DNA of 59,034 bases from NCBI GenBank assembly GCA_903932685.1, contig CAIZGX010000030.1, positions 1 through 59,034 on the forward strand. Reading direction: 5' to 3'. A model generated the notes under the pieces. It had not been told where the DNA came from and made no database searches. It saw nothing but the letters and a program-made list of their open reading frames with translations. The position numbers and the translations under genes were made by a program. This DNA comes from an uncultured Bacteroidota bacterium. GTDB lineage: Bacteria; Bacteroidota; Bacteroidia; Flavobacteriales_D; Sanyastnellaceae. Shown piece after piece: positions 1-8,210 of this stretch (positions are counted from its first letter, which is position 1; each line of letters begins with the position of its first letter).

Positions 1-599
1 GCACCCCAAACTTGTTTCCCAGAGGCATCAAAGCCTTGATCCCAAGAGTGAAGTTCGCCATCTTTTAATTTTATTTTCGTTGTAGTATATTTTGCACCTC
101 GTAATTCAGAAGGACACTCGTTCTCTTTTGTTCCACCTTCATAAATGTCATTATTTTTTACTAGCGTAACCGTGCAACCATCTTTTATTTCAATTAAATC
201 AAAAGATAGTTTTGCTTTTTTTTGTTTGTCATTTTGTAATCCAGCAAATGAAATAGCATCTTTTATGGTGTATATGTCGCTTGTAAATATGTTTGTAGAG
301 GGATGTTGCAAATGGTATACTCTTTGGCGATAAGGTTTGTCTAGTTTTGATGAAACGGCTTGTTCCACATACAACCATTTGCCATCGGTTCTATCGCTCC
401 AAATGGGAGTCATAACAAGACTAATGTTGAAATAACTGGTGTCAGATTTAGACTGAAACTCACTTGAAAAATCACCTTGCATCAATTGGGAAAATTTCTC
501 TAACTCAGTATCAACTGTTTTTGGCAAATTTGTTTTCTTTAATGCTGAACAACCAACTATCATAAGAACAAGAATTAGGAAGATTGAATTTTTAACCAT
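1..599 (-). CDS. CpeT/CpcT-like lipoprotein, partial (3' end beyond window)
   Basis: The open frame reads from an ATG at 599 to the left edge of the window, so its C-terminus is missing. The first 17 residues form a lipoprotein signal with a lipobox ending in Cys17 (IVGC). Further in are blocks characteristic of the CpeT/CpcT (DUF1001) family: PIWSDRTDGKWLYVEQA, the KPYRQRVY motif, an ECPSELRGA block, and HSWDQGFDASGKQVWGA just before the edge. In cyanobacteria this family includes bilin lyases. In non-photosynthetic Bacteroidota its members are uncharacterised, so no lyase role should be assumed. A decayed recombinase and a hairpin lie just upstream, which suggests acquired DNA. Family membership is fairly secure; function is unknown. 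Confidence 0.8.
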   Translation of the reverse strand, partial: MVKNSIFLILVLMIVGCSALKKTNLPKTVDTELEKFSQLMQGDFSSEFQSKSDTSYFNISLVMTPIWSDRTDGKWLYVEQAVSSKLDKPYRQRVYHLQHPSTNIFTSDIYTIKDAISFAGLQNDKQKKAKLSFDLIEIKDGCTVTLVKNNDIYEGGTKENECPSELRGAKYTTTKIKLKDGELHSWDQGFDASGKQVWG

Positions 600-639
600 A
601 ATGATGTTTGTCTATTTTAATAATTTGATGTTTTTCTAA

Positions 640-735
640 AAGTTGCTTACAACTAACATATACGTGCTACAAACCTGCCCAATACAGGCCAATATAGCGA
701 GATAGGCGAAGGTTTGTCGCGGTTGGCTAAAAGTA
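640..735. repeat. Imperfect hairpin repeat next to a recombinase remnant
   Basis: Arms ACAAACCT (669-676) and AGGTTTGT (710-717) are perfectly complementary across a 33-nt interval, and inner complementary bits (TGCCC and GGCGA) extend the pairing imperfectly. The element directly follows the 3' end of the decayed tyrosine recombinase and precedes the CpeT-like gene. The position is what one expects of a recombination site or a transcription-stop hairpin. The flanks do not fit the classical integron attC core (GTTRRRY/RYYYAAC), so I leave it as a hairpin of unknown function. Together with the remnant and the repeat module at 922, it fills the gene-free stretch 600-998. Confidence 0.5.
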
Positions 736-745
736 ATGGTTTTAT

Positions 746-898
746 TTACAAATCGTCAAATGGCGACCGGATTTGTTGAATGTTTCGAATGCTCACATGT
801 GTGCAGATCTCTTGAGTCTTGCTGCTGCTGTTGTGTTCCAATAGTTCCTTAATGTAACGCAGGTCTGTTCCAGATTCCAATAAATGAGTGGCATAACC
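746..898 (-). pseudogene. Tyrosine recombinase (integrase) C-terminal remnant
   Basis: Reading the minus strand gives about 50 codons ending in a TAA at 746-748. They match the C-terminal end of Xer/phage-type tyrosine recombinases: GYATHLLESGTDLRYIKELL, then EHNSSSKTQEICTHVS, then a terminal SPFDDL. In intact relatives the block before GYATHLLE carries the HxxR catalytic pair; here homology stops and a TGA lies in frame shortly upstream. The position normally occupied by the nucleophilic Tyr (EIYTHV) is Cys (EICTHV). The fragment is therefore truncated and catalytically dead. It marks a past mobile-element or integron-like insertion at this edge. Confidence 0.8.
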
Positions 899-921
899 AA
901 TGCAAGATTGAGTAACTCAGG

Positions 922-990
922 CGAATGTTTTCAACGAATGCTTCGGGAGGGTCCTACGGACGAGGGTTGCGGAGCAACGAGGGTCTTCGA
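922..990. repeat. Dispersed intergenic repeat module
   Basis: It begins with a 20-mer, cgaatgttttcaacgaatgc (922-941), that recurs exactly at 59014-59033 and in degenerate inverted form at 22515-22535. It continues with two GAGGGT-type motifs (ACGAGGGTTGCG, ACGAGGGTCTTCG) resembling the sequence at 58181-58215. It lies immediately downstream of the DinB-like gene stop. No coding potential is seen. Probably a non-autonomous dispersed repeat of the host genome. Confidence 0.6.
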
Positions 991-998
991 CGATTCAA

Positions 999-1517
999 TC
1001 AATTCCCTAAATAGCTGTGGGTTACAAAATTGCAATGATGAATGCAATGTCCAACAATCATGAAGCCGATGGCGCGGGTGGAGTAAAAGGTGTTGTTCGC
1101 GGGGGCTTGGAACTGAAGCATTTCAGGCGACATGTATTTGAATAGAGCAATGGTTGACTTGCGGACGAGTTCGAATTCAGTTATTAAATCTGCAAGGCTC
1201 TGATTCATTTGTTTCGAGTTTTCGATAAAATCATTTTCATCGAATCCAGGAAGGGGAGTGCTGTCGAATCGTGAAAAACGCAAGGCGCGATAAGCGAAGA
1301 TGCGTTCGCATTCAATGATGTGCTTGAACACTTCTTTGGTTGTCCATTTGCCAGGAGCGTATGCAAAGTTCTCTTTTTCGGAAGGGAGGGATTTGAGGAT
1401 GTCAAGAGTTGCATTTAAATCTTCTTCCAACGCCACTAACAAGTCATTCGATGGAATAAGTCCGTAGTAATAGTGGAAGTAGGTTGGAGCTTCGTTGAAA
1501 ATGTTTTGGTCTTGCAT
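999..1517 (-). CDS. DinB-family protein (four-helix bundle)
   Basis: A 172-residue protein of the DinB/YfiT superfamily, a four-helix bundle that usually holds a divalent metal by three histidines. Candidate ligands are His66 (in KEVFKHIIECERIFAYRALRF) and His157 and His161 near the C-terminus (GHCIHHCNF), in the order and spacing expected. Members include DNA-damage-induced proteins and thiol-dependent transferases such as bacillithiol transferases, so the substrate cannot be stated. I start at the ATG at 1517; the longer frame would use a TTG four codons upstream. It is probably co-transcribed with the GNAT gene 21 bp upstream. Confidence 0.75.
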   Translation of the reverse strand: MQDQNIFNEAPTYFHYYYGLIPSNDLLVALEEDLNATLDILKSLPSEKENFAYAPGKWTTKEVFKHIIECERIFAYRALRFSRFDSTPLPGFDENDFIENSKQMNQSLADLITEFELVRKSTIALFKYMSPEMLQFQAPANNTFYSTRAIGFMIVGHCIHHCNFVTHSYLGN

Positions 1518-1538
1518 TTTAATTTTCAAATTAAATTA

Positions 1539-1991
1539 TTATTCCTTCCAACCCACCAACACGGCTTGAATCATTTCAGAATCGATGCGTTGATTGGGGA
1601 TGATTTCAAATCCTTGTTTCAGATAGAATGAAAGCGGAGAGATGTAATTTTCTCCGTTCAATTTGAGATCGTTATTGTGATCAATGACCCAACCGAAGAA
1701 TTCGTCGTGAGTCGCTTTGAGATGGTCGAGTAATAATTTCCCTAGACCTTTTCCTTGATGTTCTTTCGATACGATTATGGAAAAACGAATTTGATTGGAG
1801 TGTTCAAACATCACCGCCCATGCGATGATTACATGATTCGAATCTTCAATTAAAAAATGGTTGTGCCAAGTTGTTCCTTCCAGTAAAATCGGAAATCGAT
1901 CTTTTAATTTCAAAGGATACTCAGCATTCCAAAGAGAATTGATTTGTTCGCTTTGAACATCTGAAAGGATTGTGGTTTGAGTTATTTCCAT
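1539..1991 (-). CDS. GNAT-family N-acetyltransferase
   Basis: About 150 residues with the GNAT acetyl-CoA-binding signature QGKGLGKLLLDHL (about 79-91) following the beta strand FSIIVSKEH. It probably transfers an acetyl group from acetyl-CoA to an amine; the substrate cannot be read from the sequence. The open frame extends upstream to 2036, but those extra 15 codons are encoded by a 32-bp tandem repeat, so I start at the ATG at 1991 (MEITQTT). It is followed at 21 bp by the DinB-like gene. Confidence 0.75.
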   Translation of the reverse strand: MEITQTTILSDVQSEQINSLWNAEYPLKLKDRFPILLEGTTWHNHFLIEDSNHVIIAWAVMFEHSNQIRFSIIVSKEHQGKGLGKLLLDHLKATHDEFFGWVIDHNNDLKLNGENYISPLSFYLKQGFEIIPNQRIDSEMIQAVLVGWKE

Positions 1992-2015
1992 TTGTAAAAT
2001 CCACTTCGTGTATAA

Positions 2016-2079
2016 ATCCCGGAGGGACAGGTCCACTACGTGGATACATCCCGAAGGGACAAGTCCGCTATGCGGATAA
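2016..2079. repeat. Two tandem 32-bp repeat units
   Basis: Unit 1 (2016-2047) and unit 2 (2048-2079) share the plan ATCCCG-AGGGAC-A-GTCC-CTA-G-GGAT with a few substitutions. Each contains short inverted motifs (TCC/GGA), and a partial third unit may precede at about 1999. They fill the gap between nuoN and the GNAT gene and spuriously extend the GNAT reading frame. No function is evident. Confidence 0.7.
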
Positions 2080-2088
2080 ATCTTTTAA

Positions 2089-3441
2089 TTATAAAAGATG
2101 AATGTATCCCGCTGCCACCGTCAACAAAACCAACAAGGCCGTTAGCAAAATGTACGTCCACTTGATAAGCGGAGTGAGGACAATGCGGCCGGCGTTTTCG
2201 ATGTGCTGATAAACATTCAAAGAAGCGCGCAAGTAGTAGAAGGCTCCGATGGCAGAGGTGATGATCATGACAACCACCAATGCGAAATACTTCGCTTCGA
2301 TCAATTGCGCAATGACGAAATACTTTGCAATAAATCCGCTAAACGGAGGAATGCCTGCCATTGAAAGTAAAGCAGCAGTGAAAGCGAATGCCAATACACC
2401 GTTTCTTCTGTATAAGCCTTTCAAAGGATTTCCTTCCAAGGTTTGAGTTTCCTTTATGACACCGAAGGCAATGATTCCGGCAATGCTATACGTGAGCAAA
2501 TAGAATAACAAACTCAACAACGATGCATTTCCAATAATGGTTGAAAGAAGGAATCCAGCGTGAGAGATACTCGAGTATGCCAACATGCGCTTCACGTCGG
2601 TTTGCCACAATGCTGCCGTATTTGAAGCAATAAGCGTTACCGCAGCGATAACCCCAATGGTGTAGCCATTGGCTTCAACATAAAATTGAAATGGACCTGT
2701 GAAGAGTTTGAACAACGCTACCATAGCAGCTGCTTTCACGATTGTTGACATGAATGCGGTTATCCATGTTGGAGCACCTTGATAAACGTCTGGAGTCCAA
2801 ATGTGGAAAGGTGCTGCAGAAATCTTGAAAAGGAATCCAACCAAGATCATGGTAATTCCAACATTCATAATGATCGATGCGTCTTTTCCGTCTTGAATGA
2901 AATTCGAGATAACCGCTAAATCGAAACTTCCAGTTGCGCCGTACACCAAGGTAATTCCGAACAATAAAATAGCAGAAGCCACAGATCCCAAAATGAAATA
3001 CTTGAATCCACTTTCGTTCGAAGCCAAATCGTGCTTTTTGCTTGCTGCCAAAACATAAACAGGAATACTTAAAATTTCAACGCCTAAAAATAACATGGCC
3101 ATGTTTCCGAAAGATGCCAAGAGTCCCGCACCGCAAAAACTGAATACAACCAAGGCGTACAAATCTGTTTTTCCTTCGTGCTGTTTGAAGTACGACGAAG
3201 AAAGAATAAACCAAAAGAACAAGACTACAGCGAACACGCCTAAAGCGAGATTCGCGCCGTTCTCATAGACCAGCATGGTCTGACCGAATGGCGTCTCTAT
3301 TGTGCCCCAATCCGCAGCAATAAAGCCAACCAACGTAGCCAAGGCAAGAAGTATAAATGGGAGAACGTATTTCTTCAGGTTTAGAATGTCTAAAACCAAA
3401 ATTCCAATTCCCAGTAATGCGGTTAGTAATAACTCTTTCAT
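2089..3441 (-). CDS. nuoN: NADH-quinone oxidoreductase subunit N
   Basis: A 450-residue, almost entirely hydrophobic antiporter-like subunit of the complex I membrane arm. The family core is visible as the helix with the conserved acidic residue (FLGVEILSIPVYVL), the broken-helix segment FKISAAPFHIWTPDVYQGAPT and the lysine region KRMLAYSSISHAGF. It carries one of the proton channels. The start is the ATG at 3441, four bases after the nuoM stop; the frame upstream of it overlaps nuoM. It is the last gene of the nuo operon. An 8-bp inverted repeat (2080-2099) covers its stop codon. Confidence 0.95.
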   Translation of the reverse strand: MKELLLTALLGIGILVLDILNLKKYVLPFILLALATLVGFIAADWGTIETPFGQTMLVYENGANLALGVFAVVLFFWFILSSSYFKQHEGKTDLYALVVFSFCGAGLLASFGNMAMLFLGVEILSIPVYVLAASKKHDLASNESGFKYFILGSVASAILLFGITLVYGATGSFDLAVISNFIQDGKDASIIMNVGITMILVGFLFKISAAPFHIWTPDVYQGAPTWITAFMSTIVKAAAMVALFKLFTGPFQFYVEANGYTIGVIAAVTLIASNTAALWQTDVKRMLAYSSISHAGFLLSTIIGNASLLSLLFYLLTYSIAGIIAFGVIKETQTLEGNPLKGLYRRNGVLAFAFTAALLSMAGIPPFSGFIAKYFVIAQLIEAKYFALVVVMIITSAIGAFYYLRASLNVYQHIENAGRIVLTPLIKWTYILLTALLVLLTVAAGYIHLL

Positions 3442-3445
3442 AAAA

Positions 3446-4873
3446 TTAAATTCCAGTAAGTTGAAGGCCTTTGTGAACAACGTCGAGTAACATACCCGGA
3501 TATACACCAATAGCTATTGTAATAATCACAAGAACAGTCAGTACCCATTTTTCTGAGGCCGTCATGTCTGCGAAAGCAAGCTCAGCATTGTGCTTACCCA
3601 ACATGGTACTTTGAAATGCACGAAGCATGTACACTGCTCCGAAAACAACAGTAAGTCCTGCCAATAGCGCCATAACAATGTTGTGACTTCCCACGCTTTG
3701 AAGCAACAAGAACTCACCAACAAATCCGCTTGTTAACGGAAGTGCTACAGAGGCCATGACAATAACGAAGAACAAAAAGGCGAATGCCGGATGCTTTTCA
3801 CGAAGTCCACCCAACTTGTTGAAGTGGTCGTGCCCAACACGCGATTCAATCATATCTGCAATGAAGAACAATCCAACTGCAATGGCTCCGTGAGAAACCA
3901 TTTCAATCAATGCGCCTTCATAAGCAGTATTTCCATTTGCTAAAATTCCAAGCGCAATCATGCCCACGTGAGCAATAGAAGAATACGCAATTAATAGTTT
4001 GAAGCTTGTCTGGTTCAACGCCACGAATGAAGCGTAGATGATGCTAATCACGCACAACCACATGGCCCAATCTGCATTCTCTGCTCCTGCAGGAACCATA
4101 GGCATAGTAATGCGAAGCAATCCGTAAGTGGCCATCTTCAACATAACTGCTGCAAGCAACATGGTACCTGCCGTAGGCGCTGCCTTGTAGGTGTTCGGCT
4201 GCCAAGTATGGAAAGGGAAGATTGGAATTTTTACTGCGAAGGCAATGAAGAATCCTGCGAATACCCACACTTGCTCGTGCTGTGAAAGTTTCGATCCAGC
4301 GGCAATCATGTCAGAGATTAAGAAGCTGTCTGCGAACTGACGTACATACAACAAAGAGAACAACATGAACAACGAAGCGAAGAGTGTGTAGACGAAAAAC
4401 TTCAACACAATTTTACTTTTGTTTTCAGCGGTGCTCCATTGTAGAATAATGAAGTAAATCGGAACCAATGCTGCCTCGTAACAGATGTAGAAAAGGAACG
4501 AGTCGTTCGCAAGGAAAGCGCCCATCATGGCAGAAGACATGAAAAGAATTAACGAAAGGAAAGCCGATTCGTTGCGCATTTCATGCTTGCTTGCTACATG
4601 AACAATGAATGGAAGAAGGCATGCATTCAACAACACCATTAAGATGCTGGTGGCGTTTATCGAAAGCGCGAAGTGTGCGCCAAGCGGAGCAATGTTTCCA
4701 CCATCGAATTCAAGCATTTCTGTTTTTCCGTATGAAACGGCAACAGCGGCACCAATGGCAACAGCTGCATTGATTAAAGAACCGACCCATGCTAACTTCT
4801 TCGACAAATCAGATGATAGGAACATCATCAGTCCGAAGAAGGCGGGTATAAAAAGTAGTGCGAGAGTTAACAT
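3446..4873 (-). CDS. nuoM: NADH-quinone oxidoreductase subunit M
   Basis: A 475-residue membrane protein of the Mrp-antiporter-related family and a proton-pumping subunit of complex I. The conserved glutamate of transmembrane helix 5 is Glu133 (FYICYEAALVPIYFI). The broken-helix motif FAVKIPIFPFHTWQPNTYKAAPT and the LLIAYSSIAHVGM segment carry the conserved lysines. Length is near the usual 480-510. It lies between nuoL (6 bp upstream) and nuoN (4 bp downstream), which is the standard L-M-N order. Confidence 0.96.
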   Translation of the reverse strand: MLTLALLFIPAFFGLMMFLSSDLSKKLAWVGSLINAAVAIGAAVAVSYGKTEMLEFDGGNIAPLGAHFALSINATSILMVLLNACLLPFIVHVASKHEMRNESAFLSLILFMSSAMMGAFLANDSFLFYICYEAALVPIYFIILQWSTAENKSKIVLKFFVYTLFASLFMLFSLLYVRQFADSFLISDMIAAGSKLSQHEQVWVFAGFFIAFAVKIPIFPFHTWQPNTYKAAPTAGTMLLAAVMLKMATYGLLRITMPMVPAGAENADWAMWLCVISIIYASFVALNQTSFKLLIAYSSIAHVGMIALGILANGNTAYEGALIEMVSHGAIAVGLFFIADMIESRVGHDHFNKLGGLREKHPAFAFLFFVIVMASVALPLTSGFVGEFLLLQSVGSHNIVMALLAGLTVVFGAVYMLRAFQSTMLGKHNAELAFADMTASEKWVLTVLVIITIAIGVYPGMLLDVVHKGLQLTGI

Positions 4874-4879
4874 AGGTGC

Positions 4880-6778
4880 TTATGCTTTAAAAATCAGTCC
4901 CAATAAAATAATTAATCCAACGATGAAGGTGAGCAAATAACCAGCGATGTGTCCGCCGTGTAATCTTCTTGCCAATGCACCAACACCTTCTGCAGCTGTT
5001 CCAGCCGCATTAACGATTCCGTCAATAATTTTCCATTCAACAACAGTTGCGAATGCATGTCCGATTGCGTTAGCTGGTTTCTTAAACATAGCTTCATACA
5101 ACTCATCGAATCCGTATTTCTTATTCAGAAGTTTATGAATAGGAGATGTGATTTCGTTGTCTTCTAAAACTGGAGTGGCTTTCGCAATGTAGATGTTGTG
5201 TGCAACATAAATCATCACAGCCGCAATACCCATAGTAGCGAGCGCCAAGATAATTTCAACTGTAACCGACATGTCTCCAACTGCTACGAGAACAGGTCCT
5301 TCAAGGAAATGATCTAAAGCGTGTGGGAAGTGAATCGCGTGTCCCATTGCGTGAGGGAATCCAATGAATCCACCAACGATTGAAAGAACAGCCAATACCC
5401 AAAGAGGAATGGTCATAGAAGCCGGAGATTCATGCAAGTGATGCTCTTGCGCGTGTGTGCCTCTGAACTCTCCGTGAAATGTTAAGTAGTACATGCGGAA
5501 CATGTAGAACGCAGTGCATGCTGAAGCAATTACCAACAAGATAAACACAGGCATGTTGTGTTCCATGGCGTGCGCCAGGATTTGATCTTTCGAGAAGAAA
5601 CCAGCGAATGGGAAAATACCTGCGATAGCGAGTGTTCCAATTAAGAAAGTCTTCTGTGTTGTTGGCATGTATTTCTTCAATCCACCCATTCTGCGAATGT
5701 CTTGCTCGCCGCCCATTCCGTGAATAACAGAGCCTGAACCCAAGAACAACAAGGCTTTGAAGAAGGCGTGAGTTATTACGTGGAATACTGCAATGCTGTG
5801 CGCTCCCATTCCCAGCGCTACGAACATGAATCCCAATTGAGAAACAGTAGAGTAGGCCAATACTTTTTTAATGTCGTTTTGAGTAAGCGCAATGGTTGCT
5901 CCCATGAGCGCAGTGATAAGTCCAACGTACATAACTAGGTTAGACGCGGTGTGACTCATTTCGAACAAGTCTCCGTTACGCGCTACAAGATAGATACCGG
6001 CAGTAACCATGGTTGCCGCGTGGATCAATGCAGACACGGGAGTAGGACCGGCCATTGCATCGGGTAACCACGTATGCAAAGGGAACTGAGCACTTTTCCC
6101 CATCGCTCCAATAAACAAGAAGATGGCGATGGTCGTTAGCATTGAAGGAGACAAGGAAGCAATTTTTCCGTGGTTGAATAATTCAACATAATTCAAAGTT
6201 CCGGTGTTGCTAAAGATTAAAATCATAGCGACAATTAATCCAAGGTCACCCACACGATTCATAATGAAAGCTTTCTTAGCAGCTTCGTTGTTCGCGTGTT
6301 CTTTGTACCAGAATCCGATAAGCATGAATGAGCAAACACCCACGCCTTCCCATCCAACGAACAACGTGACAAGACTGTCGCCGAGAACAAGAATGAGCAT
6401 GAAGAAAACGAATAGATTCAAATACGCGAAGAAGCGATTGAATCCTTCGTCGTGACTCATATACCCCGAAGAGTAAATATGAATAAGGAAACCAACTCCG
6501 GTAATGAATAGGAGGTAGGTTGAAGAAAGTGAATCGACTAAGAATGCGAAGTCAATGTGAAGACTTCCAGCATGAATCCATTCAAACACTTTCACGGTAA
6601 CCGCGTGGTGTGAATGAAGCTGACTGTTGAAGACAATTAACGATACAACGAACGAAGCGAAGATGGCTCCAGAACCAATAATGGTAGTGAGTTGTTTCGA
6701 AGTGTTTTTCCCGAAGAAAACTTGATAAAGGAATCCAACTAATGGGAAGAGCGGTACGAGTGTAATTAATTTTTCCAT
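4880..6778 (-). CDS. nuoL: NADH-quinone oxidoreductase subunit L
   Basis: A 632-residue distal antiporter-like subunit of complex I. Visible landmarks are LFVGWEGVGVCSFMLIGFWY with key Glu144, the MGKSAQFPLHTWLPDAMAGPTPVSALIHAAT block with Lys228, and KKVLAYSTVSQLGFM. The C-terminal part contains the long amphipathic (traverse) helix region and a final hydrophobic anchor. Length matches the family (about 610-640). It sits 3 bp after nuoK and 6 bp before nuoM. Confidence 0.96.
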   Translation of the reverse strand: MEKLITLVPLFPLVGFLYQVFFGKNTSKQLTTIIGSGAIFASFVVSLIVFNSQLHSHHAVTVKVFEWIHAGSLHIDFAFLVDSLSSTYLLFITGVGFLIHIYSSGYMSHDEGFNRFFAYLNLFVFFMLILVLGDSLVTLFVGWEGVGVCSFMLIGFWYKEHANNEAAKKAFIMNRVGDLGLIVAMILIFSNTGTLNYVELFNHGKIASLSPSMLTTIAIFLFIGAMGKSAQFPLHTWLPDAMAGPTPVSALIHAATMVTAGIYLVARNGDLFEMSHTASNLVMYVGLITALMGATIALTQNDIKKVLAYSTVSQLGFMFVALGMGAHSIAVFHVITHAFFKALLFLGSGSVIHGMGGEQDIRRMGGLKKYMPTTQKTFLIGTLAIAGIFPFAGFFSKDQILAHAMEHNMPVFILLVIASACTAFYMFRMYYLTFHGEFRGTHAQEHHLHESPASMTIPLWVLAVLSIVGGFIGFPHAMGHAIHFPHALDHFLEGPVLVAVGDMSVTVEIILALATMGIAAVMIYVAHNIYIAKATPVLEDNEITSPIHKLLNKKYGFDELYEAMFKKPANAIGHAFATVVEWKIIDGIVNAAGTAAEGVGALARRLHGGHIAGYLLTFIVGLIILLGLIFKA

Positions 6779-6781
6779 GGT

Positions 6782-7099
6782 TTATCCCTTCAAGTTGTTT
6801 AAAGCGTCGGTGTCTGTCGTGCGCAAGTTGCGGTAAAGCATCATTAAGATGGCCAATCCAACAGCTACTTCTGCAGCGGCAACAACCATAATGAAGAATA
6901 CGAATACCTGTCCTGATGTGTCGCCGTGCACTTTTGAAAAAGCTACGAGTGCAATGTTCACCGCATTCAGCATAAGCTCAATGCACATGAACATAAGAAT
7001 TGCGTTTCTGCGAAGCAGAACACCAAAAACACCTAGAGCAAATAAGGTAGTGCTTAGCCACAAATAATGCTGTATGGTAATGTTCGGAAGGATTTCCAT
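6782..7099 (-). CDS. nuoK: NADH-quinone oxidoreductase subunit K
   Basis: A 105-residue protein with three transmembrane helices, the usual size for NuoK. The second helix carries the conserved glutamate in the motif [15 protein letters not shown], and the third has a second one in [11 protein letters not shown]; both belong to the proton pathway next to NuoJ. It is packed between nuoJ (2 bp upstream) and nuoL, so translation is likely coupled. Confidence 0.96.
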   Translation of the reverse strand: MEILPNITIQHYLWLSTTLFALGVFGVLLRRNAILMFMCIELMLNAVNIALVAFSKVHGDTSGQVFVFFIMVVAAAEVAVGLAILMMLYRNLRTTDTDALNNLKG

Positions 7100-7101
7100 A
7101 A

Positions 7102-7611
7102 TTACGATTTTGAAGTTTCTTTTTTAGATAAATACACTGCGCCTACCATGGCTGCAAGGAAAAGTACCGACGCCAATTCAAATGGAAGTAGGTAGTCTTT
7201 GTACAATACTTTCCCTAGGTTTTGAACCAATCCGGCATCGCCCGCCATAGGTGCTTTGCCCATGTTGTATGTGGATTTCGAAATGAGTGAAACCAAGATG
7301 AGCATGATGCTGCACGCAGAAACAACTGCGGCAATCTTCACCCAATTTTTGGTTTTTTCTTCCTGCTCTTCATTCAAATTCAACATCATGATCACGTATA
7401 AGAATAGTACCATAATGGCTCCGGCGTAAACAATGATGTGAACGGCTGCAAGGAATTGCGCATTCATTAAAAAGTAATGACCAGCAATGCTGAAGAACGT
7501 TACAATTAAATAGAGAACGCTGTATACTGGATTCTTGCTTAGGATCACAGCGAGTGCGCTGAATATGGCCAAGAATGACAGAAAGTAAAAAGCAATTTCA
7601 GTTAAGCTCAT
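7102..7611 (-). CDS. nuoJ: NADH-quinone oxidoreductase subunit J
   Basis: A 169-residue membrane subunit with five predicted helices. The conserved motif is the third helix, [17 protein letters not shown], which contains the pi-bulge region that twists during turnover in structurally known complexes. Its ATG overlaps the stop of nuoI (ATGA at 7608-7611). The C-terminus ends in a charged tail (LSKKETSKS). Length and gene order agree with Bacteroidota complex I. Confidence 0.95.
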   Translation of the reverse strand: MSLTEIAFYFLSFLAIFSALAVILSKNPVYSVLYLIVTFFSIAGHYFLMNAQFLAAVHIIVYAGAIMVLFLYVIMMLNLNEEQEEKTKNWVKIAAVVSACSIMLILVSLISKSTYNMGKAPMAGDAGLVQNLGKVLYKDYLLPFELASVLFLAAMVGAVYLSKKETSKS

Positions 7612-8198
7612 TGTTTTAAACGGTCTTGAAAGGTTTGATTATGCGCGTGTTTTTTATCTTGTTTGAAAGACAATACATCGGGTGTTTGACGTTTCGTAAC
7701 ATCTACACGTTCGTTCACGTCTTCTACCAATATACTTTTCCCAAACACTTCTTCTCCGCGAGTGAATGAACTTGGAACAATGCGATCGGTAAGGAAGATG
7801 GCCTCTTTCGGACAAGCCTCTTCACACAATCCGCAGAAGATACAACGCAACATGTTGATCTCGTAAATCTTTGCGTACTTCTCTTCGCGGTATAGAGATT
7901 CTTCTCCTTTGTTGCGTTCAGCTGCTTCCATGGTAATGGCTTCAGCCGGACAAGCAACAGCGCAAAGTCCGCATGCCGTGCAGCGTTCAGCACCTGCTTC
8001 GTCGCGCTTCAATACGTGTTGTCCGCGATAAACAGGAGCAATCTCTCTGGTTTGCTCGGGGTATTTAATGGTTGCCTTACGCTTAAATAAGTGGCTAAGC
8101 GTGATTGCCATGCCTTTGAAGATTGCAGGCAAGTACATGCTCTCCATTAAGGTTAGTTCCTTCTTGGCAACAACTTTCGAACGGTTTGTTAAATTCAT
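7608..8198 (-). CDS. nuoI: NADH-quinone oxidoreductase subunit I (2x[4Fe-4S])
   Basis: A 196-residue ferredoxin-like subunit carrying clusters N6a and N6b. Two CxxCxxCxxxCP motifs are intact: Cys73/76/79/83 (CTACGLCAVACP) and Cys119/122/125/129 (CIFCGLCEEACP). It passes electrons from NuoG to NuoB. The N-terminal helix (MYLPAIFKGMAITLSHLF) is the usual membrane-surface anchor. A C-terminal extension of about 35 polar residues follows the fold. It overlaps nuoJ by 4 bp and follows nuoH by 12 bp. Confidence 0.96.
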   Translation of the reverse strand: MNLTNRSKVVAKKELTLMESMYLPAIFKGMAITLSHLFKRKATIKYPEQTREIAPVYRGQHVLKRDEAGAERCTACGLCAVACPAEAITMEAAERNKGEESLYREEKYAKIYEINMLRCIFCGLCEEACPKEAIFLTDRIVPSSFTRGEEVFGKSILVEDVNERVDVTKRQTPDVLSFKQDKKHAHNQTFQDRLKQ

Positions 8199-8210
8199 GG
8201 TGTTGTTGGT

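Noticed and set aside
145-333. Plus-strand 62-codon frame
   Set aside because: It is antisense to the CpeT-like gene, whose conserved blocks show the minus strand is coding.
640-735. Classical integron attC site
   Set aside because: The flanks do not match the RYYYAAC/GTTRRRY core; only a generic hairpin next to a recombinase remnant is supported.
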